Shown piece by piece: positions 33,157 to 41,182 of a stretch of 64,000 nt of DNA. The stretch comes from RPQJ01 sp044226195 (GTDB taxonomy: Bacteria > Pseudomonadota > Gammaproteobacteria > Steroidobacterales > Steroidobacteraceae). The position numbers and the translations under genes are program-made. Position 1 is the stretch's first letter. The number at the start of each line of letters is the position of its first letter. The notes beneath the pieces were generated by a model. It saw only the letters and a program-made list of their open reading frames with translations, had not been told where the DNA came from and searched no databases. The DNA is taken from positions 1-64,000 of the forward strand of contig JBGAHO010000014.1 of the NCBI GenBank assembly GCA_044226195.1, given 5' to 3'.

Positions 33157-35205
33157 ATGCCCTACACAACCGCGGACATCCGCAACATCGCATTGGTGGG
33201 CCAAGCAGGCGCGGGCAAGACGCTGCTGGCCGAAGCCTTGCTCGCGCAGACGGGAGCCATCAAGACCAAGGGATCGCTGGCCCGCGGGACGACGGTCTGT
33301 GATTTCGACCCGCAGGAAAAGGCGCTGCAGCACTCGCTCGACGCGGCGATCTGCGGTTTCGAGACCCAGGGCAAGCGCGTCAACGTCATCGACACGCCGG
33401 GATACCCCGACTTCCTCGGCCGCACGCTGAGCGCCCTCGAGGCCGTCGAGACCGCCGTGATCGTCGTGAGCGCCGTGAACGGCGTCGACGCGATGACCCA
33501 GCGCATGATGGACTTCGCGAAGAACCGCGGCCTGTGCCGCGTGATCGTGGTCAACAAGATCGACAGCCGCGAGGCACGCACCGAGGAAGTGCTCGAGGAG
33601 ATCCGCGACGCGTTCGGCAAGGCCTGCCTGCCGCTCAACCTGCCTGCCGAGAACGGCGCGGCCGTCGTCGACTGCTTCTTCCAGCCGAGCGGCAAGCCGA
33701 CGGACTTCGCCTCCGTCGAGGCCGCGCACACGCAGATCATCGACCAGGTGGTCGAGGTCGACGAGGAACTGATGGCGCTCTACCTCGAGCAGGGCTCCGA
33801 GCTCTCGCCCGAGCAGCTGCACGACCCGTTCGAGAAGGCACTGCGCGAGGACCACCTCGTCCCGGTCCTGTTCTGCTCGGCCGAGACCGGCGCAGGCATT
33901 CCCGAACTGGTCAACGTGCTGCTGCGCCTGATGCCGAACCCGACCGAAGGCAATCCGCCGCCGTTCCTCAAGGGCGAGGGCGACGCCGCCGAGCGCGTGA
34001 CCGTGGTCGACGACCCCTCGAAGCACGTCATCGCGCACGTCTTCAAGGTCACCATCGATCCGTTCGTCGGCAAGCTCGGCATCTTCCGCGTGCACCAGGG
34101 CACGGTGAAACCCGGCGCCCAGCTGCTCGTGGGCGACGGCCGCAAGCCGATCAAGCTCGCGCACCTGTTCCAGCTGCAGGGCAAGGATCACGTGGAGATG
34201 CACCAGGCCGTGCCCGGCGACATCTGCGCGGTGCCGAAGATCGACGAGCTGCACTTCGACGCCGTGCTACACGACTCGCACGACGAGGACCACTACCACC
34301 TGAAGTCGGTGAACTTCCCGCCGCCGATGCTCGGCGTCGCCATCCGCGCGGAGAAGCGCGGCGACGAGCAGAAGCTGTCGGAGGCGCTGCACCGCATGAT
34401 GGCCGAGGACCCGTGCGTGCGCGTCGAGCTGCACAACAGCCAGAACGAGACCGTGCTGTACGGGCTCGGCGACTTCCACGTGCGCGTGATGCTGCAGCGG
34501 ATGACCGAGCGCTACGGCGTGGCCGTGAAGACGAGCCCGCCGGCCGTGCCGTACCGCGAGACCATCACGCGGCCCGCCGAAGGCCACCACCGCCACAAGA
34601 AGCAGACGGGCGGCGCCGGCCAGTTCGGCGAGGTGTACCTGCGCGTCGAACCGCTGCCGCGCGGCGCGGGCTTCGAGTTCTCCGACGACGTGGTGGGCGG
34701 CGCCATTCCCGGCCAGTTCATCCCGGCCGTCGAGAAGGGCGTGCGCATGGTGCTCACCGAGGGCGCCATCGCGGGCTACGCGCTGCAGGACATCAAGGTC
34801 AGCGTGTACGACGGCAAGCACCACCCGGTCGACTCGAAGGAAGTCGCCTTCGTCGCGGCCGGCAAGAAGGCGTTCATCACCGCGATCAAGGAGGCGGCGC
34901 CGATCGTGCTCGAGCCGATCGTGCGCGTGACGATCAGCACGCCGGCCACCGCCATCGGCGACGTGACGAGCGATCTCGCGACGCGTCGCGCACGCATCAG
35001 CGGCCAGGACTCGCTGCCCGGCGGTCGCGCGGAAATCAGCGCGCTGGTCCCGCTCGCGGAGCTGCAGGACTACCTGTCGCGCCTGAAGGCGATCACCGGG
35101 GGCGAAGGCACGTACACGATGGACCTGAGCCACTACGACCCGGTGCCGCCGCGCAAGCAGCAGGAGCTGGCGGCGGCGTTCAAGCCGCAGGAGGACGCGG
35201 ACTGA
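33157..35205 (+). CDS. Elongation factor G paralogue (EF-G2 type)
   Basis: The 682-residue translational GTPase has G1 GQAGAGKT near residue 15, G3 DTPGYPDF, G4 NKID and all five EF-G domains. Domain IV carries VSVYDGKHHPVDSKEVAF where canonical EF-G has its tip loops, and the family GAGQFGEVYLRVEP segment is present. It resembles the second EF-G group (FusA2/EF-G2), not the str-operon fusA, and no rpsL, rpsG or tuf is near. Members act in ribosome recycling or under stress, but the role here is inferred. AAGGAGG stands 7 bp before the ATG, a strong ribosome site. Confidence 0.88.
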   Translation: MPYTTADIRNIALVGQAGAGKTLLAEALLAQTGAIKTKGSLARGTTVCDFDPQEKALQHSLDAAICGFETQGKRVNVIDTPGYPDFLGRTLSALEAVETAVIVVSAVNGVDAMTQRMMDFAKNRGLCRVIVVNKIDSREARTEEVLEEIRDAFGKACLPLNLPAENGAAVVDCFFQPSGKPTDFASVEAAHTQIIDQVVEVDEELMALYLEQGSELSPEQLHDPFEKALREDHLVPVLFCSAETGAGIPELVNVLLRLMPNPTEGNPPPFLKGEGDAAERVTVVDDPSKHVIAHVFKVTIDPFVGKLGIFRVHQGTVKPGAQLLVGDGRKPIKLAHLFQLQGKDHVEMHQAVPGDICAVPKIDELHFDAVLHDSHDEDHYHLKSVNFPPPMLGVAIRAEKRGDEQKLSEALHRMMAEDPCVRVELHNSQNETVLYGLGDFHVRVMLQRMTERYGVAVKTSPPAVPYRETITRPAEGHHRHKKQTGGAGQFGEVYLRVEPLPRGAGFEFSDDVVGGAIPGQFIPAVEKGVRMVLTEGAIAGYALQDIKVSVYDGKHHPVDSKEVAFVAAGKKAFITAIKEAAPIVLEPIVRVTISTPATAIGDVTSDLATRRARISGQDSLPGGRAEISALVPLAELQDYLSRLKAITGGEGTYTMDLSHYDPVPPRKQQELAAAFKPQEDAD

Positions 35206-35208
35206 CGC

Positions 35209-36093
35209 TCAGTCGCGCACGGGCCCCGGCAGCGGCGCCGAGCTGTATCCGTAGTACGGATCCAGCTCGGTGTCGATGCGCCGGTTGAGCCAGGCGACGT
35301 CCTGGGGCGAGAGATACTCGGCGTAGCCGCCGATCTTGCCCTTGCGCGTCTTGAACGACTCGGCGTCGCCCGCCTTGCCCGGCGCGAGCACGGAGGCGTC
35401 CGCCGCGCGCCCGGCCTCGCGCGATTTCATCGCGCCGAAACTCGCGTATTCGACGGCGCCGGCGATCGTCTCGTCACTCGCGTCCGTGAGGCCGAGGAAG
35501 GCCGCGATCCGGCGCAACTCGCGCGGCGTGTCGTCGTGCAGGTCCTCGTAGCGCACCAGCAGGAAGCCCCGCGGCACGCGCCGCTGGTTCGCCCAGACGT
35601 TGTAGTACTTGAGCATGCCGTCGACCGACCCGCGCGGCCAGCGCAGGTACGTGCCGATGTCACCCCGGTAGCGGATCTCGCGCCGCGTCACCTGGAAGTA
35701 ATTCGACACCGCGGTGTCGCGCAGGTCGCGCGCCAGGAGGATCACGCGGCAGCCCGCGTACTCGGTGCGTTCGTCGCTGATCTCGGCCGCCGTCTTCTTC
35801 TGCGGCGTGCCGTCGTGCTTGGCCGCGATGTGCGGGACCCCCGCGAAGCGCGGCATGCGCGCGCCCAGTTCGACCTGCGCCAGTTCCGGGTGGCCGAAGT
35901 GCCGGGCCAGCAGCTGACCCATCATGACGCGCACCCACGTGCGCCCCGTCTTCGGATAGGACAACAGGTAACAGTCTGCTTCACGCGGTCGCCGCCAGCG
36001 CCGCACCGCCACGACCGGCGCGAGACGCTCGAGTCGGCTCTTGAGCCGGAAACCGGCCGTCGGCTCCTGCAGGAAATATCGGGGCTCATTCAT
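35209..36093 (-). CDS. Sulfotransferase (PAPS-dependent)
   Basis: The 294-residue protein has the 5'-phosphosulfate loop LLSYPKTGRTWVRVMMGQL near residues 43-61 and the 3'-phosphate segment VILLARDLRDTAVSNYF near 115. LVRYEDLHDDTPRELRRIAA and the C-terminal KTRKGKIGGYAEYLS fit the GxxGxxK region of the Sulfotransfer_1 family. It moves sulfate from PAPS to an unknown acceptor. No signal peptide. It lies beside a glycosyltransferase and another sulfotransferase, so a sulfated glycan or lipid product is suggested. A palindrome at 36107-36121 lies 14 bp before the start codon. Confidence 0.82.
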   Translation of the reverse strand: MNEPRYFLQEPTAGFRLKSRLERLAPVVAVRRWRRPREADCYLLSYPKTGRTWVRVMMGQLLARHFGHPELAQVELGARMPRFAGVPHIAAKHDGTPQKKTAAEISDERTEYAGCRVILLARDLRDTAVSNYFQVTRREIRYRGDIGTYLRWPRGSVDGMLKYYNVWANQRRVPRGFLLVRYEDLHDDTPRELRRIAAFLGLTDASDETIAGAVEYASFGAMKSREAGRAADASVLAPGKAGDAESFKTRKGKIGGYAEYLSPQDVAWLNRRIDTELDPYYGYSSAPLPGPVRD

Positions 36094-36106
36094 CGCGGGC
36101 GTGATC

Positions 36107-36121
36107 GTAACACTGTGTTAC
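36107..36121. promoter_or_regulatory. Palindromic operator-like site GTAACAC-T-GTGTTAC
   Basis: Perfect 7-bp arms around a single base lie 14 bp upstream of the sulfotransferase start and 55 bp before the leader ORF of the divergent glycosyltransferase. This form suits a dimeric repressor. The regulator is unknown. Confidence 0.5.
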
Positions 36122-36175
36122 ACGGTTATCGCGCGACGCCGGAACTCGTCCTGGGCCCGTGAGTCAAGGAGGGTC

Positions 36176-36217
36176 ATGGCCATCCCGGCCACTCAGGACG
36201 AGGCTCGACGCAAATGA
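36176..36217 (+). CDS. Putative 13-residue leader ORF of the glycosyltransferase gene
   Basis: ATG at 36176 has AAGGAGG 4-10 bp upstream, the best ribosome site in this stretch. It encodes MAIPATQDEARRK and stops in TGA that overlaps the glycosyltransferase ATG (ATGA at 36214-36217). Translation of the larger gene is therefore probably coupled to this short ORF. Whether the peptide matters is unknown. Confidence 0.45.
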   Translation: MAIPATQDEARRK

Positions 36218-37071
36218 CGGGCACACGCGACATCACGGTCGGCATCAAGACTTTCATGCGCACGCCGCAGCTGCGGCTGTGCCTCGACTCGCTGCGCCAG
36301 CTCGAGTGGCGTGAAGTCATCATCGCGGACGACGGGCCGATCGACGAAGAGCGCGAACTGCTGTACCAGACGTTCGGCGAGCAGATGCCGCTGAAGCTGC
36401 TGCGGCTGCCGTTCGATACCGGGCTGGCGGCCGGCCGCAACCAGATCGTCCAGCAGTGCGACACGCCCTACCTGCTGATGCTCGACGACGACCAGACGGT
36501 GCCCACGAACGTCGGCCAGCTCGCGGACATCCTCGACGAGAATCCCGTGATCGGCGGCGCCTCCGCCATCTGGCTGGAGCACGGCGATCGCAAGTGCACG
36601 GCCTGCGACCTGCGGCTCGTCGGCAGCCGGATCGTCAAGGAAGTCTGCGACCGGCACCCCGTGAGCCACACGAAGCGCGGCCAGCGCTACATGACGTTCG
36701 CGTTCATCCCCAATTCGACCTTGTTCCGGCGTACCTGCCTCACCGACCTGCCCTGGGATCCCTACTACAAGATCGGCCGCGAGCACCTCGACTTCTACTT
36801 CGCGCACCAGCGCCTGGGACGCTGGCAGTTCGCCGTGTCGCTCGACGTGCTCATCGGCCATCACCCGGACGGCGCCAGCAGGAGTTATCGCTCGTTCCGG
36901 CACGGTCCAAGAGTCGACGCATCGAACCGCTACTTCCTGGAGAAGTTCGGCGTCAGCAAGGTGGTCGAGGGCCGCAAGCTGCACGACTGCTGGTGGCTGG
37001 TCGAGGATGGCGCTGCGCAGGAGCCGTTGCTGCGGAAGTGGTCGCGCACGCTGCGCGACACGATCACCTGA
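36214..37071 (+). CDS. Family 2 (GT-A) glycosyltransferase
   Basis: The 285-residue protein begins ITVGIKTFMRTPQLRLCLDS, the nucleotide-sugar fold of GT2 enzymes, and has EVIIADDG near residue 35. The metal-binding LLMLDDDQTVPTN lies near 87-99. GREHLDFYFAHQR corresponds to the acceptor ED motif region. No membrane segment is seen. The donor and acceptor sugars cannot be read from the sequence. It is set between two sulfotransferases. Its ATG overlaps the stop of a 13-codon ORF with a better ribosome site. Confidence 0.82.
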   Translation: MTGTRDITVGIKTFMRTPQLRLCLDSLRQLEWREVIIADDGPIDEERELLYQTFGEQMPLKLLRLPFDTGLAAGRNQIVQQCDTPYLLMLDDDQTVPTNVGQLADILDENPVIGGASAIWLEHGDRKCTACDLRLVGSRIVKEVCDRHPVSHTKRGQRYMTFAFIPNSTLFRRTCLTDLPWDPYYKIGREHLDFYFAHQRLGRWQFAVSLDVLIGHHPDGASRSYRSFRHGPRVDASNRYFLEKFGVSKVVEGRKLHDCWWLVEDGAAQEPLLRKWSRTLRDTIT

Positions 37072-37086
37072 GGCTGTCCGCCGCCG

Positions 37087-37746
37087 TCAGTCCTCCGGCA
37101 GCGAGCGCTCGATCCCGAGGGCACGACGCAAGTTGCGCCAGAGACCGCGGCCGGCACGCTCGCCCCGCGTGGCATTGGCGTGCGGCCAGGGCATCTCCGG
37201 CACCGGGGCCGAGAGGAATTCGCACAGCGGCCCCCAGTCCTCGGTCTGCGTGGGGTCGAACTCCAGCAGCTGTCCCGGACGCGAACGGAAGTGCTGGCGG
37301 ATCTCGGCGTTGTGCTCGCGGTACGCATCGAGCCACGCCTGGCGACTCTCCTCGTCGCGGGACGGGTCGGCGTGCCGCCCGAACATCCACAGGCGCATCG
37401 GCCGCAGGCGGCGGTTGCGATAGAACTTGACGCAGCTGTCGATCCACGCCTCGTCGTCGCGGGCGGTGAGGATGTACTTCCCGTCCGGGTACAGCTCGTA
37501 GATCTGTCGCCAGATGCGGAAATAGGGATTGTCGGTGAACGCGTCGAACATCTCGAACGTCGGCAGGCGGTAGTCGCCCGCGTCGATCTGCCGGATCAGC
37601 GTCTCGCCGTCGTCGGCCCCCGGATAGCTGCGGGGCGTGTCGCCGTTCACCGTGCGGTAGCCGAGCAGGCGCAGCGCCTCGTACAGCGTCGTGGTGCCGG
37701 TCTTGTAGAAACCGATGCCGAAGATCTTGCCGTCGTACTGCGCCAT
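37087..37746 (-). CDS. Sulfotransferase-family protein (P-loop NAD-like type)
   Basis: The 219-residue protein begins KIFGIGFYKTGTTTLYEALR, the phosphosulfate loop of the short sulfotransferase group found in many marine and soil bacteria. YELYPDGKYILTARDDEAWI holds the 3'-phosphate contacts, followed by a conserved SCVKFYRN. The C-terminus ends soon after PVPEMPWPHANATRGERA. Enzymatic function is inferred. It is convergent with the glycosyltransferase and 16 bp from it. Confidence 0.75.
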   Translation of the reverse strand: MAQYDGKIFGIGFYKTGTTTLYEALRLLGYRTVNGDTPRSYPGADDGETLIRQIDAGDYRLPTFEMFDAFTDNPYFRIWRQIYELYPDGKYILTARDDEAWIDSCVKFYRNRRLRPMRLWMFGRHADPSRDEESRQAWLDAYREHNAEIRQHFRSRPGQLLEFDPTQTEDWGPLCEFLSAPVPEMPWPHANATRGERAGRGLWRNLRRALGIERSLPED

Positions 37747-37795
37747 CGGCGGAATTCTGCCCGGATCGCCGCGGTCGCGCGAGCCGGCGCGATCC

Positions 37796-38542
37796 TCAGA
37801 GCAGGGAGCCCTGCTGCGGCCCCGGCTCGTCCGTCGGGCCCGTGTCGCGTCCGCCCTCTGCCAGGGCGACCGGCTCGATGAGCCCCGGGCCGTCGTTGCG
37901 CGCGTTGTTCACCAGGCGGCCGACGGGCCGGGCCGCCAGCTGCAGCGACTCATCCGGATTGAGCCAGCGGTCGAGGCGCTCGACGTCACGGTTGGCCGGA
38001 TCGAGCCACTCCCCGTAGGCCTCGGGCGGCAGGATGACCGGCATGCGGTCGTGGATGAAGGCGATGGAGGGCAGCGGCGCCGTGGTGATGAGCGTGCAGG
38101 ATTCGAGCGCATCGCCGCTGGCCGGGTCGCGCCCGTGCTCCCACAACCCGGCCATGGCGAACGGCTCCGAGCTCGCGAGCTGGACGTAGTACGGCTGCTT
38201 GGCCGGCCCCGAGCGCTGCCACTCGTAGTAGCCGTCGGCGAGCACGAGGCAGCGGCGGCGCTGGTAGGCGTTGCGGAAGGACGGCTTCTCGCGCAGCGTC
38301 TCGCTGCGCGCATTGTTGAGCTTCGCGCCGATCGCGCGGTCCTTCGCCCAGCCAGGCACGAGGCCCCAGTACAGCATCGTGAGTCGTCGTGTCGCCGGAT
38401 CGTCCGGCAGCACCCTCACGGCGGGCACGTAGGTGGTCGGTGCGATATTCCAGCGCGGCGCGACATCGAGCGCGAGGTCGGTGACGCCAAACAGGCGGAC
38501 GACGGCTTCGTGCGGCGAGTAGAACGCGAAGCGACCGCACAT
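37796..38542 (-). CDS. SRAP/HMCES (YedK) abasic-site-shielding protein
   Basis: The 248-residue protein starts MCGRFAFYSPHEAVV. After Met removal Cys2 forms the thiazolidine link to abasic sites in single-stranded DNA. RWNIAPTTYVPAVRV near residue 30, MLYWGLVPGWAKD near 56, NNARSETL with the active Asn near 77, DGYYEWQRSG with Glu near 108 and FIHDRMPVIL with His near 163 are all in place. A Pro/Gly-rich tail from about 225 is extra. It follows the ABC permease gene by 6 bp and may share its transcript. Confidence 0.93.
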   Translation of the reverse strand: MCGRFAFYSPHEAVVRLFGVTDLALDVAPRWNIAPTTYVPAVRVLPDDPATRRLTMLYWGLVPGWAKDRAIGAKLNNARSETLREKPSFRNAYQRRRCLVLADGYYEWQRSGPAKQPYYVQLASSEPFAMAGLWEHGRDPASGDALESCTLITTAPLPSIAFIHDRMPVILPPEAYGEWLDPANRDVERLDRWLNPDESLQLAARPVGRLVNNARNDGPGLIEPVALAEGGRDTGPTDEPGPQQGSLL

Positions 38543-38548
38543 GCCGGG

Positions 38549-39373
38549 CTACTCGCGGATCCCCGTCCCCTTCTCCATCAGCCACACGCAGGTGCCGAAC
38601 AGCACCACGACCGCCGCGACCATGAACCCGAAGGCGAACCCCACGTGCACGTCGGAGTGGCCGAGGAAGCCGTAGCGGAAGGCGTTGACCATGTAGAGGA
38701 TGGGGTTGGTGCGTGAGAGCGCCTGCGCCCAGTCGGGCAGCATCGCGATCGAGTAGAACACGCCGCCGAGGTAGGTCATCGGCGTGAGGATGAAGGTCGG
38801 CACGAACGAGATCTGGTCGAAGTTCTTGGCGAACACCGCGTTCACGAACCCGCCGAGCGAGAACACGATCGAGGTGAGCAGCACGGCGGCCACCACCACG
38901 AACAGGTGCTCGACGTGCAGGTGCGTGAAGAAGAGCGAGATGATCGTCACCACCAGGCCCACCAGCAGGCCGCGCAGCATGCCGCCCGCGACGTAACCCA
39001 TCACGATCAGCCAGTTGGGCAGCGGCGAAACCAGCAGCTCCTCGATGTGGCGGCCGAACTTGGCGCCGAAGAACGACGACACCACGTTGCCGTAGCTGTT
39101 GGTGATCACCGACATCATGATCAGGCCGGGCGCGATGTACTGCATGTACGTGAAGCCGCCCATGTCGCCGATGCGCCGGCCGATCAGGCTGCCGAAGATG
39201 ATGAAGTACAGCGTCGCCGTGATCGCGGGCGGGACGATCGTCTGGCCCCAGATGCGGATGATGCGGCTGAATTCGCGGATGACGATGGTATTGAAGCCGA
39301 CGACGCGGTGGCCGCCGCCCTCGACGTTGGACGGCGGCGCCACGGACGGACTCGCCTGGGTCACGTCGTTCAT
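38549..39373 (-). CDS. yadH: ABC-2 type permease (YadH-like)
   Basis: The 274-residue membrane protein has six hydrophobic spans and the ABC-2 permease pattern, with GFNTIVIREFSRIIRIWGQT at the N-terminus and EELLVSPLPNWLIVMGYVAGG near 110-131. NFDQISFVPTFILTPMTYLG near 185 and NPILYMVNAFRYGFLG are typical of YadH. The substrate exported by YadGH is unknown. Its ATG overlaps the stop of the ATPase gene (ATGA), confirming the pair. Confidence 0.88.
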   Translation of the reverse strand: MNDVTQASPSVAPPSNVEGGGHRVVGFNTIVIREFSRIIRIWGQTIVPPAITATLYFIIFGSLIGRRIGDMGGFTYMQYIAPGLIMMSVITNSYGNVVSSFFGAKFGRHIEELLVSPLPNWLIVMGYVAGGMLRGLLVGLVVTIISLFFTHLHVEHLFVVVAAVLLTSIVFSLGGFVNAVFAKNFDQISFVPTFILTPMTYLGGVFYSIAMLPDWAQALSRTNPILYMVNAFRYGFLGHSDVHVGFAFGFMVAAVVVLFGTCVWLMEKGTGIRE

Positions 39374-40320
39374 GCGCCGCTCCCCGCCTTCGCCTGGCCG
39401 GTCGCGAGGTCGCGGCCCTCGACCAGCCGCATGAACAGTTCCTCGAGGCGATTGGCCTTGTTGCGCATCGACAGCACCTCAACGCCGAGGGCCGAGAGCG
39501 CCGTGAAGATCTCGTTCAGGTTCTGGTCCTTGCTCACCTCGACCTCGAGCGTCTGCTCGTCGGTGCGCACGACGCGATAGCCCGGCAGCACCGGGGCCGC
39601 CGCGATGGGCTGGCGCAGGTTGAGCACGAAGGTCTCCGTGTGCAGCTTGCGCAGCACCGTCGACATGCGGTCGTTCTCGATGATGCGCCCCTCGTCGATG
39701 ATCGCGATGTGGCGGCAGAGGCTCTCGGCCTCCTCGAGGTAGTGCGTGGTGAGGATGATGGTCGTGCCTTCCTCGTTGATCCGCCGCAGGAACTCCCACA
39801 TCGAGCGGCGCACCTCGATGTCGACGCCCGCCGTGGGCTCGTCGAGGATCAGCAGGCGCGGGGCGTGGATCAGCGCGCGGGCGATCATCAGGCGGCGCTT
39901 CATGCCGCCCGACAGCGTGCGCGAGATCGCGTCGCGCTTGTCCCAGAGCTGCAGCTGCTTCAACCAGTACTCGACGCGCTCTTTCGCCACGTCGCGGCGG
40001 ATGCCGTAGAAGCCCGCCTGGTTGACGAGGATCGTCGAGACCTTCTCGAACTGGTTGAAGTTGATCTCCTGCGGCACGAGGCCGAGGCAGGCCTTGGCCG
40101 CCTCGAGGTCGGTGTCGATGTCGTGGCCGAACACCTGCGCGGTGCCGCCGGTCTTGGTGACCAGCGAGGAGATGATGCCGATCGCCGTCGTCTTGCCCGC
40201 GCCGTTCGGACCGAGCAGCGCGAAGAAGTCGCCCTCGGCCACGTCGAGGTCGATGCCCTTCAGCGCCTGGACGCCGTTGCGGTAGGTCTTGGTCAGCTGG
40301 CGGAGCGAGAGGGCCTGCAT
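39370..40320 (-). CDS. yadG: ABC exporter ATP-binding protein (YadG-like)
   Basis: The 316-residue ATPase has Walker A LLGPNGAGKTTAIG near residue 34-47, the Q-loop LGLVPQEINFNQF, the signature LSGGMKRRLMIARAL near 135, Walker B LLILDEPTAGVD and the switch TTHYLEEAESLCRH. A C-terminal DUF4162-like domain extends beyond 215. It energises the permease encoded just downstream. The ATG at 40320 is 10 bp after a GAG-rich sequence. The FlhD-like gene ends 53 bp upstream on the same strand, so the three may form one transcript. Confidence 0.9.
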   Translation of the reverse strand: MQALSLRQLTKTYRNGVQALKGIDLDVAEGDFFALLGPNGAGKTTAIGIISSLVTKTGGTAQVFGHDIDTDLEAAKACLGLVPQEINFNQFEKVSTILVNQAGFYGIRRDVAKERVEYWLKQLQLWDKRDAISRTLSGGMKRRLMIARALIHAPRLLILDEPTAGVDIEVRRSMWEFLRRINEEGTTIILTTHYLEEAESLCRHIAIIDEGRIIENDRMSTVLRKLHTETFVLNLRQPIAAAPVLPGYRVVRTDEQTLEVEVSKDQNLNEIFTALSALGVEVLSMRNKANRLEELFMRLVEGRDLATGQAKAGSGA

Positions 40321-40372
40321 GTCGGTCCGGCGGGAAAAAAGGGGCTGCGAAGCGTACTGCCCCCGCCCGTCG

Positions 40373-41077
40373 TCAGCAAGAAAGCCCCGGCCCGCCGGCG
40401 CCGCGCGGACGTCTTGGCCTGCCCCGCGTCGGATCGAGCGGCACGACCGGCGTGTCCGCACCCGCCGTGATGAGGCAGAGCCCGGCACAGTGCGCCCAGC
40501 GCAGCAGAACCGGGTCACCTTCGCGCGCCGCACCGACCAGCATCGCCCAGAAGCGCTCGTGGCGTGGCCAGCGCGGCCGGACGAGGCCGGGCAGGCTCGC
40601 GATCCGCGCCACGTCGGACGGTGTGAGCGCCGCGAGCCGCATCTCTTCCTCCACGGCCACGCCGAGGACGATCCGCGGCGTCAGCGGCGTGCCGCCGGCA
40701 AGATGCCGCGCCACCGACAGGGCCAGCAGGACGAAGGCATGGCACCGGTCGGCGAGCAGGGTATCCAGCGGCGCCGGCGGCCGTGCATCGGCCACCCGGT
40801 CCCCAACGGGCACCGAGGTGGGCACGCGCAGGTGGAACAGGCAAAAGGGCGCGTCCGCGAGTCGGGCCCGTGCGTTGGCATCGCAGGCGCGGAGCGCCCG
40901 GCGTACCGTCTCCGCGACGGCGAAGCGCGGGTCGTCCTCGAGCGCATCCTCCACCCCCAGGTCGAGGAACAGGCGGTTGAGGTCCGCGATGTCGCGCCGG
41001 ATCGCGGGCCCCAGAAGATTGCCGCGATGCAGCAGGATCGATCCCGGATCCGTCGGGTTCTGCAGTCGGTCATCCAT
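40373..41077 (-). CDS. Protein with tandem FlhD-like repeats (putative)
   Basis: The 234-residue protein is not a standard family member I recognise. Residues about 110-185 (FVLLALSVARHLAGG, then RIVLGVAVEEEMRLAALTP, SDVARIASLPGLVRPRW) follow the order of FlhD: LLLAQRL, RLGI, EEMA, LAALT, LA, LV, FRF. Residues 28-87 (DIADLNRLFLDL to LADAPFCLFHLRVP) look like a first, more diverged copy. FlhD works as a dimer, so a fused tandem is possible. GGAG lies 8 bp before the ATG. It is divergent from an FlhC-like gene across a shared operator region, which supports the assignment. This call is inference. Confidence 0.45.
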   Translation of the reverse strand: MDDRLQNPTDPGSILLHRGNLLGPAIRRDIADLNRLFLDLGVEDALEDDPRFAVAETVRRALRACDANARARLADAPFCLFHLRVPTSVPVGDRVADARPPAPLDTLLADRCHAFVLLALSVARHLAGGTPLTPRIVLGVAVEEEMRLAALTPSDVARIASLPGLVRPRWPRHERFWAMLVGAAREGDPVLLRWAHCAGLCLITAGADTPVVPLDPTRGRPRRPRGAGGPGLSC

Positions 41078-41091
41078 GGCTTTGACTCCAG

Positions 41092-41157
41092 ATATGGTCC
41101 ATTAGGACCATATATGGTTGTAGACTGCTTTCCGTGGTCCGTTTAGACCATATATGG
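41092..41157. promoter_or_regulatory. Repeated palindromic operator between the FlhD-like and FlhC-like genes
   Basis: Perfect arms ATATGGTCC and GGACCATAT (41092-41113) surround a 4-bp spacer. A second weaker palindrome TGGTC/GACCA lies at 41135-41150. The 12-mer GACCATATATGG occurs at 41106-41117 and again at 41146-41157, exactly 40 bp apart, which is close to four helical turns. CCATATATGG inside it is itself palindromic. A TAGACT hexamer (41121-41126) sits between the repeats. The site very likely controls both divergent genes. Confidence 0.8.
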
Positions 41158-41182
41158 CCAGTAAGTCAAGTTGGGGACTGCC

